Counted from the first letter of the stretch, positions 1-12,740 are shown. The stretch is DNA of 64,000 bases from Inia geoffrensis (GCA_036417435.1 CM070910.1:71408784-71472783), one strand, 5' to 3'. Notes: generated by a model from the sequence alone, not told the origin. Made by a program: numbers and translations.

Positions 1-1054
1 AATTTACAAGCAGCTCATGCATCTCAATATCAAAAAAAACAACCCAATCCAAAAATGGGCAGAAGACTTAAATAGACATTTCTCCAAAGAAGATATACAG
101 ATTGCCAACAAATGCATGAAAGAATGCTCAACATCATTAATCATTAGAGCAATGCAAATCAAAACTACAATGAGATATATCATCTGACACCGGTCAGAAT
201 GGCCATCATCAAAATATCTAAAAACAATAAATGCTGGAGAGGGTGTGGAGAAAAGGGAAGCCTCTTGCACTGCTGGTGGGAATGTAAATTGAAGCAGCCA
301 CTATGGAGAACAGTATGGAGGTTCCTTAAAAAACTAAAAACAGAACTACCATACGACCCTGCAATCCCACTACTGGGCATATACCCTGAGAAAACCATAA
401 TTCAAAAAGTGTCATGTACCAAAATGTTCATTGCAGCTCTATTTACAATAGCCAGGACACGGAAGCAACCTAAGTGTCCATCGACAGATGAATGGATAAA
501 GAAGATGTGGCATGTATATACAATGGAATATTACTCAGCCATAAAAAGAAACAAAATTGAGTTATTTGTAGTGAGGTGGATGGACCTAGAGTCTGTCATA
601 CAGAGTGAAGGAAGTCAGAAAGAGAGAAACAAATACCATATGCTACACATATATATGGAATCTAAAACAAAACAAAACAAAAAACCAAAATGGTCATTAA
701 GAACCTAGGGGCAAGATGGGAATAAAGACACAGACTTACTAGAGAATGGACTTGAGGATAAGTGGAGGGGGAAGGGTAAGTTGGGACAAAGTGAGAGAGT
801 GGCATGGACATATATACACTACCAAATGTAAAACAGATAGCTAGTGGGAAGCAGCCGCATAGCACAGGGAGATCAGCTCGGTGCTTTGTGACCACCTAGA
901 TGGGTGGGATAGGGAGGGTGGGAGGGAGACGCAAGAGGGAGGAGATATGGGGACATATGTATATGTATAGCTGATTCACTTTGTTATAACGCAGAAACTA
1001 ACACACAATTGTAAAGCAATTATACTCCAATAAAGAGTTTAAAAAAAAAAAAAA
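1..1054 (+). mobile_element. L1 retrotransposon, 3' end (ORF2 remnant, 3' UTR, poly(A))
   Basis: The element enters from the left edge. Bases 2-184 and 199-708 read as ORF2 C-terminal sequence in two frames, followed by the cetartiodactyl L1 3' UTR with its G-rich tract near 890-930, AATAAA near 1030 and A14 at 1041-1054. The 5' end and 5' target duplication are outside the window. Confidence 0.92.
199..708 (+). pseudogene. L1 ORF2 C-terminal fragment, frameshifted
   Basis: This is an open stretch of 169 codons matching the C-terminal end of L1 ORF2p, including the CCHC-like segment [18 protein letters not shown] near its N-terminal end and the [20 protein letters not shown] block. The upstream part of ORF2 (2-184) lies in another frame; compared with the usual L1 sequence, a two-base AT duplication near 176-180 explains the shift. 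The reverse transcriptase and endonuclease domains are outside the window or absent. This is a dead retrotransposon piece, not a host gene. Confidence 0.85.
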
Positions 1055-1055
1055 G

Positions 1056-1705
1056 TCTGAGGCAGTTCATGGCCTGGCTCTAGCTCTGCTGGGGTGAGTC
1101 AGGATACCATCAGCCCTTGACTCTTCCAAGCTTCAGTCCCTTCTCTATTATGCCTCCTACTTAGGCTACTTCAAACGCAAACAGCTGCTGTCTCCTGAAG
1201 CTCTAAGCACCCTGATCCATCAACTGCCCCCTTGATGAGTGCTGGAAAGTTTGCTTTGTGGTGCAGACTCCCCAAGCAAGCAATGAAAATGCCTGTTCAA
1301 CTTTACTGATTTGGGGAGAATAATTGACTAGTGCCTCTCCTCCCCCTGCTGCCACTCTGGACTATTTTCATACCAAGTGCACATTTCCCACTGGCCACTC
1401 CCAGGCAATGCCTGAGCATGGCAGAGGTGTTCTGCCAAGATGTGGGGATTCTCTAATACGTGGTGTTGTTTGAGGACTCCTCATTAGCCTGGATGAACCT
1501 TTCTTGAAATCACATCACAGTACAAAACTAGACTCCTCTTTCCCATCCACTTTCTTTCTCTCTCATATTCCATAGATGTCAGACCTACATGTGGCCTGAA
1601 GCCTCTCTCCACCTTCTCCAGCTCCTTCTCCCAATAAATCTCCTACATGTCTAATTCCATCTTGGCATCTGCTTCTCAGTAGGCATGAACTAATGCAAGT
1701 GATAC
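1056..1705 (+). mobile_element. LTR-like sequence, old, family uncertain
   Basis: The block ends with the CATCTTGGCATCTGCTTCTC type of sequence that closes many MaLR/ERVL LTRs, directly followed by internal-like sequence. It is too diverged for me to name the family or fix the 5' end. Confidence 0.35.
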
Positions 1706-2120
1706 TGGAGGTGGTCTGAGAAACAGGTGGTAAGATAAGAACATGAGACTGGCTTACTCGTCACAGAAAGGCAAAAAGGATGCTATCCTGAATGGTAAGT
1801 GGAGCATAGATAGTTCCTGACACAAGTTGGCAGCTCAGTTGCTAGAGATTTCACTAGTGGTTACCTGGGAAAATGTCTGAGTGGGAGGAAATATCTTTGC
1901 AGATTAAACAATCCAGACATTTGAAAGATGTGAAGTAACAATAACAGTGGAGGTGACTACTTATTTCTAAGTTGTTTTGATTTCCTACAGAGGGATGATG
2001 AGAAACTGAGCCATTAACAGGCAGTTAAGAGCTGAGTGTGAGAGCCAGAGCATATCTTTGGTAGCTCACTAAGAGGTCCTTAACCCCTGAATGGAAGAGC
2101 AGACACAGCAGAGCAACATC
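1706..2120 (+). mobile_element. ERVL/MaLR-like internal fragment, decayed
   Basis: Sequence after the LTR-like end resembles non-coding ERVL-class internal DNA in layout. It has no open frame of note. The assignment rests on position between two LTR-like blocks. Confidence 0.3.
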
Positions 2121-2915
2121 CTAGAGATCTAGAGGTCTGACAGCTGAGTGTCAGAGCTCCAGAGATGCTTGAATGCTCACTCTGTTAGGCTAAGAACCCT
2201 GGCTGGGAAAAACTGAGCCCCTGAAATATGGCATGAGGCCATCTGGATGGATGCCTCTAAAGATGCTGGTTCTGCAGAGCCCCTTCAGACTGTTGGAACT
2301 GTGTGTCTTCTCATTTGGGGGAAGGGTGAGAATTTCTTTACTTGTGAGGAAGATAGCTCTATCTCATTAGGAAGAAATAGGGAGTGGTACAGTTGTTGCA
2401 TGGGAGCTCTCACGGGTGTACGAGAGTATATATGGAGCTGAACAGCTTCCACTGGTGACCCCACAGCCCTTGCCTGGGCCTGGTGACCGCCTCGCTGCAG
2501 TTGCCCTATCATCAACACTGGTGCGCTCCAGGACTTGCACTGGAAGTGGCACCCCAACTCCTTCTTCGTGCCTACCCACCAGCTTCAGCTTACCTACACT
2601 CCAAAGAGTTACGTCCTACTGCCTGACAATGGCAGACCAACTCTGACCCAAGAAACCCAGCAAACATCTCAACCATCAATTGCAACCACACCTAACACAG
2701 TGAGGTCTGAAGCCTGGCCTTGGGGACCGAGCCTCCGTTCCAAGCTGTTCCTTCCACGGGTATGCTTCCTTAGTCCGAGGGGTTCCTTTAGAGTTCTTTT
2801 TGCATCCCTATAGTTATTGCATCCCTTATATGGTTTAATCATTATTTATATTAAAAATCCCTTGTTCATATTACACTGTAGTTTCTGTTTCCTGACTAGA
2901 CCTAGACTGATACAA
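2121..2915 (+). mobile_element. Second LTR-like block
   Basis: The block ends near 2890-2913 with a TTTCTGTTTCCTGACTAGAC and CTGATACA pattern, typical of the 3' end of ERVL-class LTRs. A TATA-like TATATATGG lies near 2428. Small open frames at 2247-2813 are chance. Family not identified. Confidence 0.4.
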
Positions 2916-4400
2916 GTATCCAGAATGTACATCAAATAATCCAGAATGTAAGATTAAATGAGCAAACATTTATTGTCCAAGCCAGTATATTTACATTTAA
3001 TATCATGGTAAGGATCCCAGGTGATGCAACAAACTCACTGCTAGAGTAGCTCTTAGAGGCTTCTAAAAAACTATGGCCAATGCTGAGAGAAATGGAAATG
3101 CCTGGGTTGCCTTGGCTGATGGCAGAGGAAGAAATAAAGAGGCTAAGGGAAGTGGACATGGTGGAATGAATATATTAAAAGGCCAGAAGATTATGTTCTC
3201 CAGTGAAGTCGAGAGAACAGAATGTATCACTCACTAAGGCCATTAAAATGGCAATGGTGGGAGGGGCATGAGCAACAGTAAATATTCATGGTGGCCCTTC
3301 TCTGTAGGCTGGGCTCACTGTAGGGGAGGCAATCAGAGAGCTGAGCTCAATAACATTCAAAGTACTAGAGGCCACATGGGGGTACTTACCCACCAGAAGC
3401 CAGTTACCATAATTATTACATGCAAGACCAGAGAGGGAGCCAAGAGGTCTTGACACACAGGGAATTGCAGAGATGGTTAACATAACACGGTGGCATCTGT
3501 AGGCGCAAAATAGACCACTGAGCAACAAGGATGCTGCTTTACTTCTACAATCAGAAAAGAAGTACCAATCCCTTGCTCAGTTTTCAGATCCAGAATCCCT
3601 TGACTTGAAAGGGTCCCTTGAAAGAACACTACAACACTGCTATAGGGACATATTGTAATGATTTCCCCTGTTATTCCCCAATGGGATCTATGGCCATATA
3701 CTTGGGTGACTGGATATACTAGGGAAAGGGGAATACACAGACATATTGAGGCTACTGGATTCAGAGTCTGAACTGACAGTGAATCCCAGAGGCCCAAAGC
3801 ATCATCATGTTACCCCTGCTAGATTGGGGGCTTATAGACGACAGGTGATAAATGCAGTTATGGCTAAAGTCTGGCTTACAAGTTTTAGAGACCTACCCAG
3901 TGGTCATTTCCTTAATTCTCTACCTTATAATTGGAATTGACATGTTAAGCAATTAAAGTAACCCCCATATTGGGTCCTCAGCTTATGGAGTAAGACCTAT
4001 CATAGTAGGGAAGACCAAATAGAAACCTTTGAAACTGCTCTTGTCTCTAAAGACCAAGATAGTAAATCAAAAACAATATCACATACCAGGAGGGATGGTG
4101 GAGATTAGTGCCACTATTAAAACCTAAAAGATACAGGGATGGTGTTCCCAGCTATATTTCTGCTGAATTTGGCAGTCTGGTCCTTGCAGAAACTAGATGT
4201 CTCCCACTAAGCCTTGGGCATCTTTACACAGAAACAGAGCACATGTTATTTTGTTGTAATGATTATTGGGCACTCAAATTTCATCATTTGAACTCTAATT
4301 TATTACTCAAGTTATTGAAACCTATAGATCATACCAAATTAGAACTACGGAGAGCAATATGGGTATGATTTTAGATAAAGAAGATTACCTTCTAGACATA
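2916..4400 (+). mobile_element. Ancient ERVL-class endogenous retrovirus internal region (protease/pol remnant)
   Basis: About 3740-4380 is recognisable as the protease-to-pol region of an ERVL-class element on the + strand, much decayed by stops and frameshifts; 2916-3740 is probably its gag-side sequence. In the protease-like frame beginning near 3746 the catalytic triplet position reads D-S-E, so the active-site glycine is lost. It follows the LTR-like blocks, making a broken composite provirus. It is non-functional. Confidence 0.55.
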
Positions 4401-4404
4401 TTAT

Positions 4405-4865
4405 AATCATCCTAACTGTGCTCCATCAGCAATACACTCCGCAACGTTCTCCAAAAAGGCACACTGCTGCTTGGTGCTTTACTGCTCCAAGCTCCTCTAC
4501 ACGGACTATTATTCACCCTATATTTTGCCAGGTATACTACAGCATCTATTTTAAGACTCAACACAAGAGCTACCTTTTCCAGGAAGTCTCCCTGAAACCC
4601 CATCCACACACCAAGCTAGTTTAGAGGTCCTTTCTTGCTGCTCCAGTAATATCTCCTGCAGTTTTATACTTGCCAATAATCTCCCACCTTGTTTTATCAT
4701 TGCCCATTATTATATCTGTCTCCGCACTATGCTGCGAGCTCCTCAAGGGCAGGGATTGTATCTCATTCATCTTTGAGCCTCTGTAATTTAGAATAGTGCT
4801 TGGCACACGGTTGGCAGCCCATAAATACTTGATGAATGAAAGAATAAATAATTTAATAAATTTAA
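4405..4865 (+). mobile_element. L2 LINE 3' end
   Basis: The 3' half shows the L2 end pattern: GCTCCTCAAGGGCAGGGA near 4738, a GTGCTTGGCACA motif near 4797, and the closing AATACTTGATGAATGAA near 4824. The upstream CTTCC/CCTGAAA-like part also fits. This is an ancient mammalian repeat. Confidence 0.8.
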
Positions 4866-5760
4866 ATATTCTGTGTTGATGTTTGGATTGAGTACCAGTT
4901 CCTCAGAATGCAGCACTCTATGAGCGATTTCTTCCAGAACACATTAGACTGTTTCATGAATGTGTATGTAGGCACATTTCCAATTTATCCTTTTGAACTG
5001 GAACAATACCCTGCTCCAGACCACCCAGCAAGAACCAGTCTGTGCAGTCACCGCTCTGTAACCAGACTGAAACATCGGCTTTCAATCTATTCTGGATGGA
5101 ATCCTCGGCACAGTCATCTCCACAGAAGGTAAGATGACCTATCAAAAGCAGAACTATTGACTGTGGGTATGGACAGAGCCTGGCACCTGACTCACTTTCC
5201 ACAGAGGGGCTGAGTCTGCCAAAGGTCCCTTTAGGTAACGCGGTTCTTTACTCTCCGCTCAAAGCATCACTTTAGCAGGTTCCACAGAATTACATCTACC
5301 ATGTGCCAAAGAGAAGAAGGCTCTAACATGGCAGTGTGGTCAGTTGTAGCTCAACCTCAGAAACTACCTTAGGTCAGATCTTGTACTACTTCTCAAGCCA
5401 CACAAGCCTGCTCTTGCCATCTGGAAGGAGCTGCTGCAATCAAAGCTACAGCCAGGATCCAAGCGTCCTGCTTATAGAAAGCCATGCACTACAGCACAAT
5501 TAACATAAGTGACTGAACCTTCAAACATCTCTACACAGCAACGAATATGGTGGTTACCCTTTTGTACCTGCTTCCACTGTCTGATTTAATCTGCCCAGGT
5601 TTGAAGCGTAAAAATATGAGACATCAATAAATCCAGATGTATGTCTTCACCCGTGTACAAAGGATCAAACTATACATTAGGACCAAACGACAGCACCATC
5701 ATTGTTCCATCCTTCATCATTGTTCAGGGGTGGGAGGGAAAGAAGGAGGAAGGTGGCTGT
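4866..5760. other. Intergenic, nothing recognised
   Basis: Average-composition intergenic DNA. Small open frames occur on both strands but have no coding signature, and I recognise no repeat family. Confidence 0.6.
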
Positions 5761-5764
5761 TGAA

Positions 5765-5885
5765 CTATACTAACTTGTATTCTCATCCAGGCTCCACCAC
5801 TTCACAGCAGTATGACTATGGACAAGTCACTTAATCTTATTAATCCTGTTTCACTGCCCATAAAATGGGACAGTCTGTTTAACTG
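5765..5885 (+). mobile_element. MIR SINE
   Basis: MIR core pattern: CAGGCTCCACCACTT, then TATGACTATGGACAAGTCAC, then CCATAAAATGGGACAG. Ancient mammalian tRNA-derived SINE. Confidence 0.75.
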
Positions 5886-6164
5886 CAGAACTTGAGCTCC
5901 TTTCATCATATGTTGCTTCCCATTATAAGACATGATCTTTGCCCTTGGATAGCTAAAACCAGAAAAACAAATAATTAAAAATACAATCTAAACACGTCCC
6001 AGTTGCTCATGGAAGGCTTGGCCCAGGTTTCCAGGGAAACATCACTGGTTTAAGATTTAGAAACAACATAAACCAATGTCTACCTCAGTCTCTGATACAG
6101 AACAGATACTATGGAATAACAATATCCTGACCACTTAAGTTCAGCTGGATCAAAGCTACCCACT

Positions 6165-6275
6165 TAGTCACCCTTCTGGGAGCCCCTACAGATACCAAAT
6201 CCACAGATGCTCAAATCCCTTATATAAAATGACCATAGCACAATGAATACAGTTGGCCCTCCAGACATCTCAGCA
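6165..6275 (-). mobile_element. Tigger-like DNA transposon fragment
   Basis: The stretch combines CAGATACCAAATCCACAGATGC, CTTATATAAAATG and ACAGTTGGCCCTCC, which are the familiar terminal parts of Tigger/MER2-type TcMar elements. The internal part is deleted. Confidence 0.5.
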
Positions 6276-6279
6276 TAGT

Positions 6280-6500
6280 TGATGTGAAAATAAATCTTAG
6301 CTCTACTACTTACTAGTTACTTGACTGAAGCTTCTCATCTACACAGTTGAGTTTATAATATAATACATACCTCACAGGGTCAGAGTGAGAATAAAATATG
6401 ATAGTGTATCCATTCAAAAACATTCCACAAATAATTATCAGGTAACCATTCTTAAGTGAATGCTCATAGCAGAGGCCTGACACAATATACTGCTCTATAA
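6280..6500 (+). mobile_element. MIR SINE, diverged
   Basis: Pattern CTCTACTACTTACTAGTTAC, CTTCTCATCTA and ACCTCACAGGGTCAGAGTGAGAA follows the MIR core and 3' part. Confidence 0.65.
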
Positions 6501-8230
6501 ATAGCAGTCAATAGAAATAGAATTCTGATAGCCAGAAGGATGCTCAACTGTAGAAAATCACAAGGGAGACATTCTGAACCCCTTGTCTACAACAAAATGC
6601 TGTGCCTATGGTCCCTTATAGTCTTTATTACACAATTTTGTGGCCACTGGCACACTCATAAATATTATTTCAAAGTATTTTAGTTCTAGAGGACTCCAAG
6701 GATAATTTATATGAACCCATAATAAAAAGCTCCCACTGATATATATACTTTTAATGCCTCCTATGTAATCATTTCTTTAAACTTAAGAAAAAAGAATAGC
6801 ATTTAGTTCCAAAACATATTCCCCCAAGTTGGATGATACTACTTATTACCTATGCATGGTTTTAGGTATATCAACCTAAACTGCATTTTATAGAATTTCT
6901 TCTGGCTGAGCGTCTGTTTTTCTCATTCCACATTGAGTAAGTTATCAGGTCTAATTTTGAAATATGAGAGCTATTATCCAAAATGCACTGGTATTTCCAG
7001 GTGCGCTTTATGGAAGTGTAGAACTACTTCTCAGAAGCATAAAACAGTTGTTGAAAAATGCTTTAAAGTGCCAACAAGTTAGAAGTCTTATGAGTTGAGC
7101 AGGGTCAGGCTCAGAGGAGTTGAATCCCGAGGTCCATTTGCCCCAGCCCTACAGTCATGATGGGCCTCATGTTCAGACCTCTGACAGCTTACAGTCAAAA
7201 GGGAACATAATACATTCTATTTTGAGGGTTAAAAGCTCTACTTCATGTAAACATTTAAAATATACTACACGATTTTAACTCCATTTGGCACTTTATTGGT
7301 TTATACACTGCAAGTCTCAAAACTAGCCCAGGCTCTCTCAAATTCAGAGAAGACCTGGAGGAGGAGAAAGAGCTTCAGGCAGCCTTTATATTCTAATACA
7401 TTTGATCGGCAGAGCTTCAAGTGGGAACATCAGTGATCTCCAGTGATCAGACTTTTGGAAAACTCATATAACTGTAAGTCATTAGACTGATTTATGGCAA
7501 AATCAGTGAAAGTTTTTAGCAGAATTTTTCCTACCAGTTTGTGCGGCGTCTGGTAGCATCAGTCCCAGGTAAGCTCTAATTGCTCCTGTTTTGTCTCTCC
7601 TTGGAGGTACCTGTGCTTCCTAAGATTTTGGATTAGTTGGTTGCCCTGTGAGCCAACTTTCTGATGGTTTCATGAAAAATCATGATTTTTCAGATTATCT
7701 GGCTTTTTGTTATTGTCAGTTTCTGTTGTAAGTTTGAGAGTGACGCTCTTTCCTGTTTTCTACACACTAAGTAGCACGAAAATTTTTAAAATCATCTCAG
7801 ATTACTATGAAACATCAGGATGTCTGTTTCTGGCTTTCTTGCACTTACTCTTACTTCTGGTTCCATATCCAACTTTGGCACCTTTGGTTTTACAGTCCTT
7901 TGGTCCCATCTCCCAGCTTGATGGGCTTAGGATTCATGCATGGGTTTATCCACTTCCTTGGCTTCTACGTACCATCTTCCTCTGGTCTTATGTGAGAACC
8001 CTCTGGGGAAACAGTGGTAGGATGGCATCTCCTACAGCAATTCTTTTCCCAAACTTGGGGTAAGGAGTTGAACAATAAGGTAAAACCTTCCTAAAGTGGC
8101 TTGAACATTTTTTGCAAAAGTTTTAATTTAAACTAATAGTTGATAAACTGTATCAGACATCTCTAATGATTCACCTAATATCTTAACTCTTATTTTACTC
8201 CACCCATTGCCATAGCAGCCAGCTTTGGTG
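6501..8230. other. Intergenic, nothing recognised
   Basis: AT-rich DNA with no repeat family or exon I can name. The open frame at 7707-8063 is hydrophobic by composition and lacks supporting signals. Confidence 0.55.
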
Positions 8231-8429
8231 AATGCAACTGACAGCACTTTTTCTCCACTGCACCATATATGTCCTATTTTTTGCCCATTATATTGATAAA
8301 AATGGAAAGAAAATTAAAATATTTACCTACAGCTCCTCTCTTCCAACAAATCAAACTTTCAATTTTTCTGTGTCTCCACCTAACCCTTGTTCATATATAT
8401 ACAATAATTTTAGGCAGTTGATTTAAGTT

Positions 8430-8635
8430 TGCATTCTGGTAGGGATTTTGTTTCTGAAGTTTACTTGTTTTGCTTAATATGACATTATAATAATCTGTTC
8501 ATGTTGCTAAATAGTCACTGTACTTTTAACAGTTGAATACTATTCTATGATAATTGTGTACCCTAATTTAATTACATGCCTCAATTTAAGGTTTTTCTCA
8601 GAAATTTCAGTAATAAACATTGCCCTTGCAACCAC
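8430..8635 (-). mobile_element. Possible old L1/HAL1 fragment
   Basis: Phrases such as TTTGCTTAATATGACATTAT and TTGAATACTATTCTATGATA resemble the antisense ORF2 end of very old L1s, in a row with the clearer antisense L1 that follows. Confidence 0.35.
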
Positions 8636-8840
8636 CAATCTACTCTTTGTTTCTATGAGTTTGGCTTAGATTCCACATACAAGTGAGATCATACAGTATT
8701 TGTCCTTCTCTGACTTATTTCTCTTAGCATAAGCCCTCAAGGTATGCACACATTGTCACAAATGACAGGATTTCCTTCTTTTATAGGCTGAATAATATTC
8801 CAGTATGTGCGTGTATGTGTGTGTGTATATGTATGTGATA

Positions 8841-8914
<74 letters not shown>

Positions 8915-10310
8915 ATCCTCTTTATCCTTTTCTCTGCTGACACTGAGATTGTTTCCATGTCTTGGCTATTATGAATATCCTGCAATGAACACAGAAGTGC
9001 AAATATCTCTTTGAGGTACTGATTTCATTTCCTTTGGATATACTCTCAGAAGTGGGATTGTTGTATCATATGGTAGTTCTATTTTTAATTTTTTGAGGAA
9101 CCTCCATACTGTTTTCCATAGTGGCTGCATCAATTTATATTCCCAAGAATGGTGTACAAGGGTTCCCTTTTCTCCATATCCCCTCCAACACTTATCTTTC
9201 TGATAAGAGCCATTCTAACAGACGTGAGGCAATATCTCATTGTGATTTTGATTTGCATTTCCCTGATGATTAGTGATGCTGAGCACCTTTTCATGTACTT
9301 GTTAGACATTTGTATTCTTTGGGAAAATGTCTGTTTAGGGCCTTTGTCCATTTTTATTTGGATTATTTGGAGGTTTTTTTGGTATTGAATTGTATGAGTT
9401 CCTTATATGTTTTGTATATTAACCCCTTATTATTTCTATGGTTCGTAAATATTTTCTACCATTACATAGGTTGCCTTTTCATTTTGTTGACTGTTTCTTT
9501 TGCTGTGCAGAAACTTTTTAGTTTGATGTAGTGCCACTCATTTTTGCTGTTGTTGCTTGTGCTTTTTGTGTCATATCCAAAAAATCATTGCCAAGATCAA
9601 TGTCGAGGAATTTTTCCAATGTTTTTTTCTAGTAGTTTTATGGTTTCAGGTATTGCATTTAAGCCTTTAATTCAAGTTATTTTTTGTGAGTAGTGTAAGA
9701 TAGGGGTCCAATTTCATTTCATTTTTTCTTTTTTTTTTTTTTTGCAAGTGAATATCCAGTTTTTTCAACACCATTTGCTAAAGAGACTAATTTCTCCATT
9801 GGATATTCTTGGCTCTCTTGTCAAATATTAGTTGACTGTTTATGTGAGGCTTTATTTCTGGGCTCTTGATTTTGTTCCATTTGTCTGTATGCCTGTTTTT
9901 GCCACTACTATACTGTTTTGAATACTATAGCTCTGTAATATAGCTTGAAATCAGGAAATGTGATGCCTCCAGCTATGTTCTTTCTCAAGATTGCTTTGGC
10001 TCTTTGGGGTCTTTTATGGTTCCATACAAATTTTAGGATAGTTTTTTTCTATTTCTATGAAAAATGCCATTGGAATTTTGATGGAGATTGCACTGAATCT
10101 ATAGATGGCTTTGGGTATTGTGGACATTTTAGCAATATTAATTCTTCCAATCCATAAACATGGTATATCTTTCCATTTATTTGTGTCTTCTTCAGTTTCT
10201 TTCATCACAGTCTTATAGTTTTCAGCACACGGATCTTTCACCTCTGTTAAATTTATTCTTAAGTCTTTTCTTGTTTTTGATGCTATGCAAGTGAGATAGT
10301 TTTCATTATT
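8636..10310 (-). mobile_element. L1 LINE, antisense 3' portion
   Basis: The sequence is the reverse complement of L1 ORF2 C-terminus and upstream ORF2, with recognisable antisense blocks near 8655-8700, 9040-9130 and 9180-9300. It is interrupted by a TG/TA microsatellite at 8803-8911 and a T-rich gap near 9728-9743. All frames are broken. Confidence 0.8.
8803..8911. repeat. (TG)n(TA)n microsatellite
   Basis: A TG/TATG run is followed by about 22 uninterrupted TA units. It lies inside antisense L1 where TATATGTGTGT-type sequence is common, so it expanded from that seed. Confidence 0.95.
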
Positions 10311-10339
10311 TTTTTTTCAGACAGTTTGTTGTTACCATA

Positions 10340-10985
10340 CAGAAATGCCATTGATTTTTGTATGGCTTCTTTCACTTGGCATAATGTTTTTAAGGTTCAT
10401 TCATGTTGTAGCATATATCAATACTTCATTCCTTTTTATGACCAAATAACATTCCATTAAATGGATATACCACATTTTATTTTTCTATTTATCAGTTGAT
10501 GAATATTTGGGTTGTTTCCACCTTTTGGCTATTATCAATAATGCTGCTATAAACATTCATATGCAAGTTTCTGGATGAGCACATGTTTTCATTTCTCTTG
10601 GGTATATATCTAGGAGTGGAATTGCTGGGTCATGTGGTAACTCTATGTTTACTCATTTAAGGAACTGCCAGACTATTTTCCAAAATGGCTCTATACTATT
10701 TTACTTTCCCACCAGCAGTGTATGAGTGTATCTGACTTCTTTATTCTAGCCATACTAGTAGGTGTGAAATGGTATCTCGTGTTTTTGATTTGCATTTCCC
10801 TCATGGCCAATGATATCCAGCACTGTTTCTTGTGCTTATTGGCCATTTATATAACTTCTTTGGAGAAATGTCTATTCAGATTATTTGCTCAGTTTTTAAT
10901 TGGGTTATTTGTCTTTTTGTTACTGAGTAGTAAGAGTTCTTTACCTATTCTAGATACAAGCCCCTTATCAGATATGTGATTTGCT
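10340..10985 (-). mobile_element. Second antisense L1 fragment, older
   Basis: It repeats the same ORF2 C-terminal region as the element at 8.6-10.3 kb (for example the antisense GGAATTGCTGGGTCATGTGG near 10618), so it is a separate copy, not a continuation. Frames are broken. Confidence 0.75.
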
Positions 10986-11214
10986 AAACGTGTATAGCAT
11001 TTTATTTGCATGTTTTGGTAACTCTCTACATGATCATGGTCTTCTTTTAGACACATTTCCTGCATGCAAGTTAATGTCAACACGCTTTATAATTAAATCC
11101 TTCAAATTAAATGCATTGGATGCACATTCAGTATCATGCCTTCCCTCATCAACATTTCTATCAGATTCACAATACTATATGCACCAACACATGGAAGTGT
11201 TGTATAGTAGTGGT

Positions 11215-11500
11215 TTTGCAGGGGAGAGGGAGAGCTCTAGAGTAGAGAGCCTGGGTTCTAACACTGCCTCCACCACTTACTAGCTGTGGTACTTGGGATA
11301 TTACTTCCTAACTAAGGTTTAATTTCCTCATCTGTAAAATGAGGCTAATGATAATATATACTATATAGTAATGTAATAGTGGTTAAACTAGGCTAATGTG
11401 GTAACAACTTGACCATAATTTCAGACAAAAATAGTGGTAGCTATTATGTATATTATTGTTGTTATTATTGTGTTTAATCTGTTCCAAGTAATCTAAAGAT
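11215..11500 (+). mobile_element. MIR SINE
   Basis: A near-full MIR: GAGAGCCTGGGTTCTAACAC, CCACTTACTAGCTGTGGTAC and TTTCCTCATCTGTAAAATGA in order. Confidence 0.85.
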
Positions 11501-12285
11501 TTTATGTATATCATTTAATTTAATGCTCAGAACAATTATATGAAGTTGATATTATAAATATTTTCCTTTTCTTAATATGCAGACACAATCTTAAAATATT
11601 ATTATTATATAGCCATAAAACACCACACTCAGTAACTATTGCCTACCTAAGTATAATTACTGGATTAGAATATTTGTAAGACAAATTTATATTTTAATTC
11701 TCAAAATCCTGGTTTGTTTACCTAGTCTTGTGGATTCATTATTTAAATATAGTGTGACTTAAAGGAATACTTCACTTGTTTAATAAAGAATATTGACAGA
11801 GTTTGTTTTGGCTTCCTATTAAATTTTTTAGCAAACATTCACATTTTTATTTGAAAAGACTTTTGTAGTCTTTCCTCAAACATGTTTTAATGATTTATAT
11901 TCACTCATCACATTAATGAAAGAAATGTTGAATGGTTAATTTAAATGTTTATTTTTAAAAGTGACCAGAGGAAAAAATTTCGGGAGATGGAAATTTTGGA
12001 ACAGCACATATTTAAAGAGAAAGAAGGAAAAAGCTTTGTGGTATTAAATTCCACTGTCCCTGAAAACAGTCATCAAGCCTTTTATATTTGCTCAATTTAT
12101 AATTTATAGATGGCACTGGAGTGCCAATTATAAAAAAATATTTTGGAGGACTGCTGGAAGTTTGTAGAGGCAGTTTTTATTGTTAACAGATGCATTTATG
12201 TATAGGCTTTTGGCCTTTGATAAACAGTGTGTATGCTCAGAATCAACATTATTTATTTGAGCTCTAAACATAGGTGAATGCTATC
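11501..12285. other. Intergenic AT-rich DNA, nothing recognised
   Basis: Strongly AT-rich sequence with no repeat family or gene signal that I can name. Confidence 0.5.
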
Positions 12286-12289
12286 ACAA

Positions 12290-12460
12290 CACTGATACTT
12301 CATTTATTCCTAAGAACAATGCATAGAGGTAGGTTTTATTATTACTCCTATTTATACAGAATAGGAAACAGAAGTTCAAAGAGGTTGCGTGTCTTGACAA
12401 AAGTTCTTCAGCTTCAAATATTTAAGAAAAATCTATTCTATTGCTTTTCCACCAGGAGGT
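12290..12460 (-). mobile_element. MIR SINE, antisense
   Basis: The reverse-complement MIR pattern is visible: GAGGTAGGTTTTATTATTAC, then ACAGAATAGGAAACAGAAGT, then CAAAGAGGTTGCGTGTCTTG. Confidence 0.7.
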
Positions 12461-12589
12461 GATGAAGTCTTAATTAGTGAGGAGAGTGGGCTTTTTTTTT
12501 TTTTTTTTTCCATCTTTCCAGGAATTCTTCCTTTAGGAAAGTCTCTTTCATCCCCAAATAATCTGATCATTTTCTCTCTGAAGTACTAT

Positions 12590-12740
12590 AGCAGTAGTTC
12601 AAGCATGATCCTGGATCAGCAACAGTGTAGAATACCTGGCAACTTGTTAAAAATGCAAATACCCCAGACCTACCAAACAAGCCCTCCTGATGACTCTGAT
12701 GCACAATGAAGTTTGAGAATCATCACTCTACAGAAATTGC
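12590..12740 (+). mobile_element. MER5A-like hAT-Charlie MITE
   Basis: Starts GCAGTAGTTCAAGCATG and ends AAGTTTGAGAATCATCACT, the diverged terminal inverted repeats of MER5A, with the internal TTGTTAAAAATGCAAATACC block between. Confidence 0.75.

Noticed and set aside
3477..3797. Antisense 106-codon frame
   Set aside because: It lies opposite the decayed ERVL-class internal region and has no independent support.
8805..9014. 69-codon frame with repeated Tyr-Ile
   Set aside because: It is the translated TG/TA microsatellite.
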